Source of the DNA: Propionispora vibrioides
Lineage (GTDB): Bacteria > Bacillota > Negativicutes > Propionisporales > Propionisporaceae
Direction of reading: 5' to 3'
Assembly (NCBI RefSeq): GCF_900110485.1
Contig: NZ_FODY01000009.1
Coordinates: 1 to 45,510 of the forward strand
DNA length: 45,510 nt
Shown: piece after piece, positions 43,246 to 45,510 of the stretch
How the letters are laid out: each line of letters starts with the position of its first letter
Numbering within the stretch: position 1 is the stretch's first letter
Notes under the pieces: generated by a model
What the model was told of the DNA's origin: nothing
The model's input: only the letters and a program-made list of their open reading frames with translations
The model's database searches: none
Translations under genes and position numbers: made by a program

Positions 43246-44672
43246 TGAAAAAACTTTTGGCAGTGACCGGGTGTCCGACCGGTATTGCCCATACCTTTAT
43301 GGCGGCGGAAGCGCTGAAGAATGCAGCCCAGGAAATGGGCGTACAGATCAAGGTGGAAACCAATGGGGCCATTGGGGCGGAAGGTGTGTTAACACCGGGA
43401 GAAATCAAAGAAGCCGATTGCATTATCGTTGCCTGTGATAAGAAAGTGGATATGGAGCGCTTTAACGGCAAACCAGTGCTGGAAGTGCCGGTAGCCCAGG
43501 GAATCCGTAAATCCAAGGAACTGATAGAAAAAGCGTTGTCGGGGCAGGTGCCGGTCCGGGGTGGCCAACTGAACAGCAGCGTGACAGTGTTTGAGGAAAA
43601 GAGCGGCGTTGGGCATGAAATCTATAAGCATCTGATGAACGGTGTATCCCATATGATTCCCTTTGTGGTTGCCGGAGGAGTACTCATTGCCGTTTCCTTT
43701 TTGTGGGGAATTTATTCGTTTGATCCCAACTCGGAACAGTATAATCCAACGGCCGCACTATTGAAACAGGTAGGCGGGTTTTCGATGGGACTGATGGTGC
43801 CTATTCTGACCGCCTATATTGCTCAATCTATCGCGGATCGTCCCGGATTGGTTGCCGGTTTTGTGGCCGGGACGATTGCTGCTGCCACAGGGTCCGGTTT
43901 CCTTGGCGGGATTATCGGTGGTTTTCTGGCAGGCTATGTGGCACTTTTTTTGATTCGGTCGATGACAAGCTTGCCTAAACAATTAGAAGGATTCAAATCG
44001 ATTTTTCTTGTGCCTTTGATTAGTGTTGCTCTGGTTGGCACGGTTATGTATTTGCTGGCAGGCCCGGTGGCAGCGATCAATACCTATATGATGAATTTCC
44101 TGGCGAATCTGCAGAACTCCAATCCCATCCTGTTAGGCATTGTCATTGGCTGTATGAGTGCTTTTGACATGGGCGGTCCGGTGAATAAAGCGGCTTATGT
44201 TACCGGCACACTGCTGCTGGGGCAGGGCAATTATTATTTTATGGCCGGCGTATCGGCAGCCTGTATTACCCCGCCGATTCTAATTGCACTGGCTACCACG
44301 CTGTTTAAAAGTAAATTTACGGAAGACGAACGGGCTGCGGGAGCGGTTAACTATATACTTGGGGCTACTCACATTACGGAAGGGGCGATTCCGTTTGCCG
44401 CAAAATCCCCGCTGACTGTTTTGCCGATCTTAATGCTGGGATCTTCTTTGTCCGCGGTATTAACCTACATGATGAAGATTCAGGTTCCGGCACCTCATGG
44501 CGGATTTTTGATTCTGGCACTTGTCGATAAACCGTTAGCCTGGGTATTGTGCATTCTGGCAGGATCTTTAATCGGTGCTTTGCTTTATGGATTTACAAGA
44601 AAGAGGGTTGAAGGAAACCATGGAGATATTCAGGGAAGATACAATATGTCTGAACTTGGAAGTGCAAAATAA
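43242..44672 (+). CDS. fruA: PTS fructose-type EIIBC component
   Basis: 476 residues. The EIIB domain (1-100) has the phosphocysteine C11 in AVTGCPTGIAHTFMAAEAL. The EIIC domain follows from about residue 125, with VSHMIPFVVAGGVLIAVSFL, GFVAGTIAAATGSGFLGGII, SAFDMGGPVNKAAY and GATHITEGAIPFAA, the last being the fructose-EIIC signature. It takes up and phosphorylates fructose or a similar hexose. It has the usual two-domain form without an EIIA, which follows as its own gene. Confidence 0.92.
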   Translation: MMKKLLAVTGCPTGIAHTFMAAEALKNAAQEMGVQIKVETNGAIGAEGVLTPGEIKEADCIIVACDKKVDMERFNGKPVLEVPVAQGIRKSKELIEKALSGQVPVRGGQLNSSVTVFEEKSGVGHEIYKHLMNGVSHMIPFVVAGGVLIAVSFLWGIYSFDPNSEQYNPTAALLKQVGGFSMGLMVPILTAYIAQSIADRPGLVAGFVAGTIAAATGSGFLGGIIGGFLAGYVALFLIRSMTSLPKQLEGFKSIFLVPLISVALVGTVMYLLAGPVAAINTYMMNFLANLQNSNPILLGIVIGCMSAFDMGGPVNKAAYVTGTLLLGQGNYYFMAGVSAACITPPILIALATTLFKSKFTEDERAAGAVNYILGATHITEGAIPFAAKSPLTVLPILMLGSSLSAVLTYMMKIQVPAPHGGFLILALVDKPLAWVLCILAGSLIGALLYGFTRKRVEGNHGDIQGRYNMSELGSAK

Positions 44673-45060
44673 AACAGACGTGATAGCAAAAATGGTGAAT
44701 ATGCTGGATCAGTCAGGCGTTTTAAACGATAAGGCAGCCTATGAACAGGCTGTATGGGCCAGGGAAGCGATCGCATCGACAGGAATCGGGTTTGGAATTG
44801 CGATACCCCATGCCAAGTCGAAGGCGGTTAAAAAGCCAAGAGTAGCTGTTGCTATTGTCAAAGAAGGTGTAGATTACCAAAGTGAGGACGGCAGTCCGGC
44901 CTATTTGATTTTCATGATTGCAGCTTGCGCTGGCGAGGATGATTTGCACTTAAGAGTGCTGGCCCGGTTATCACGTAAATTGATTGATCCGGTATTTCGC
45001 AATACATTGCTGCATGCCGTGGATAAGAAAGAAATCATGACCTGTTTAAAACAAGTGTGA
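44620..45060 (+). CDS. PTS fructose-type EIIA component
   Basis: 146 residues from the ATG at 44620, inside the last 53 bp of the EIIBC gene, after GAAGGAA. An EIIA type 2 domain: the phosphohistidine lies in GFGIAIPHAKSKAVKKP, followed by VAIVKEGVDYQSEDGSPAYL. It passes phosphate from HPr to the EIIBC and completes the fructose-type PTS of this operon. Confidence 0.9.
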   Translation: MEIFREDTICLNLEVQNKTDVIAKMVNMLDQSGVLNDKAAYEQAVWAREAIASTGIGFGIAIPHAKSKAVKKPRVAVAIVKEGVDYQSEDGSPAYLIFMIAACAGEDDLHLRVLARLSRKLIDPVFRNTLLHAVDKKEIMTCLKQV

Positions 45061-45095
45061 AGAAAATTTTAAAAGTCATCCTTTTTATTCAGTTG

Positions 45096-45121
45096 GGAGC
45101 AGGCTGTGAACCTGCTCCTTT
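45096..45121 (+). terminator. Weak terminator after the fru/gat operon
   Basis: GGAGCAGG and CCTGCTCC form a perfect 8-bp stem with a 7-base loop, then TTTA. The T-run is short. Confidence 0.6.
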
Positions 45122-45300
45122 ACCATTTGTTTGCAGTTAAATGTTTTTCCTCTCCAGGGAGGTTGGAACGAGAGTGGTAGGTGCTGATATACTCCATTTA
45201 TAGGCCGGATGGTCAAATTCCATTGGTTGCACTTTCCCTAATATATTGATATATTTAAGAAGAAATAGAAAAATTGGGCGAGATTCCACCTTTGCCTTAT

Positions 45301-45480
45301 TTGTCGTCGATCCCCAATAGCGTAAAAATACCGGGAGATCGACGACAAACAGACTGCCAGGTTCGAAACGGATAAAATAAGCCTTTGCCGTATATTTGAT
45401 GAATCAGAATGGTTAGTTCGTCATAGGGCTTCTTTCTGGTGAAAATCGAATAATGTCTTGAATTTATTGGTCTTTGATGG
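45301..45480 (+). promoter_or_regulatory. CRISPR leader of array 2
   Basis: TTGTCGTCGA (45301-45310) and TCGACGACAA (45339-45348) repeat the inverted-repeat element of the array 1 leader, with AATAGCGTAAAAAT between. The end GATGG before the repeat is like that of array 1. The spacing to the first repeat is longer here (132 against 95 bp). Nothing else is recognised in 45122-45300. Confidence 0.72.
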
Positions 45481-45510
45481 GTTGATAGACTACCTATAAG
45501 GAATTGAAAC
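45481..45510 (+). CRISPR. First repeat of CRISPR array 2 (cut by the window edge)
   Basis: The last 30 bases are the same repeat as in array 1 with one change (GTTG for GTTA at the start). With its own leader it begins a second array in the same direction. The remaining cas genes may lie beyond it. Confidence 0.85.

Overview
The window looks like chromosome of an anaerobic, fermentative Firmicute, most likely of the outer-membrane-bearing Negativicutes (Sporomusaceae-like). This is an inference. It rests on Firmicute-type ribosome binding sites (AGGAGG), Gut/Gat/Fru PTS operons, a gallate-decarboxylase (lpd) cluster, an isolated Cas6 beside a 30-bp CRISPR repeat ending in ATTGAAAC, and a lysis cassette whose last two ORFs overlap like the spanin genes of phages of diderm hosts. 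No rRNA or tRNA gene was recognised.

Layout. 1-315: left end of an IS21-family element. 354-3190: an AT-rich accessory patch with a protein carrying two PD-(D/E)XK-like nuclease motifs, a small charged protein, and a Cro/C1-type repressor facing a twin palindromic operator. 3178-7374: a glucitol-family PTS operon (EIIC, separate EIIB, EIIC2, EIIA, GutM) followed by a glycerol-1-phosphate-dehydrogenase-like enzyme and a NagB-type deaminase. 7607-11490: single genes (a Rossmann-MCP fusion, DUF2000, AraC, a Cys-rich protein, YetF/DUF421). 11770-14661: an arsRCDA operon without a pump gene. 14980-21398: a galactitol-type PTS (A, B, C) with a 2-hydroxyacid dehydrogenase, a class II aldolase and a PRD regulator. 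21653-26546: a MerR regulator and an lpdC/transporter/ubiX/lpdD cluster for decarboxylating a phenolic acid. 26814-31492: a reduced prophage-like island holding ImmA/ImmR, a strong repressible promoter, triplicated palindrome/hairpin repeats, a Cys-rich miniprotein and a complete lysis cassette, but no integrase, capsid or tail genes. 31920-36989: a Tat-exported purple-acid-phosphatase-like enzyme, small exported or unknown proteins and an MBL-fold hydrolase. 37047-39081: CRISPR leader and array, a DUF2281/Doc toxin-antitoxin pair and cas6. 39197-39358: a palindromic MITE. 39457-45060: a soluble chemoreceptor, then an RpiR regulator and a fru/gat-type operon (class II aldolase, 1-phosphofructokinase, EIIBC, EIIA). 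45301-45510: a second CRISPR leader and the first repeat of a second array that continues beyond the window.

How the genes work together. Three PTS systems with paired catabolic enzymes and regulators suggest a life on polyols, amino-sugar alcohols, sugar acids and fructose-like sugars. The most unusual parts are the fully overlapping spanin-like ORFs (31045-31492), the triplicated palindrome-hairpin units (28842-29471), the double-nuclease protein (354-1817), the Gut-type PTS with an EIIA lacking its expected histidine and coupled to a deaminase, and the CRISPR-Doc-Cas6 arrangement between two arrays with matching leaders.
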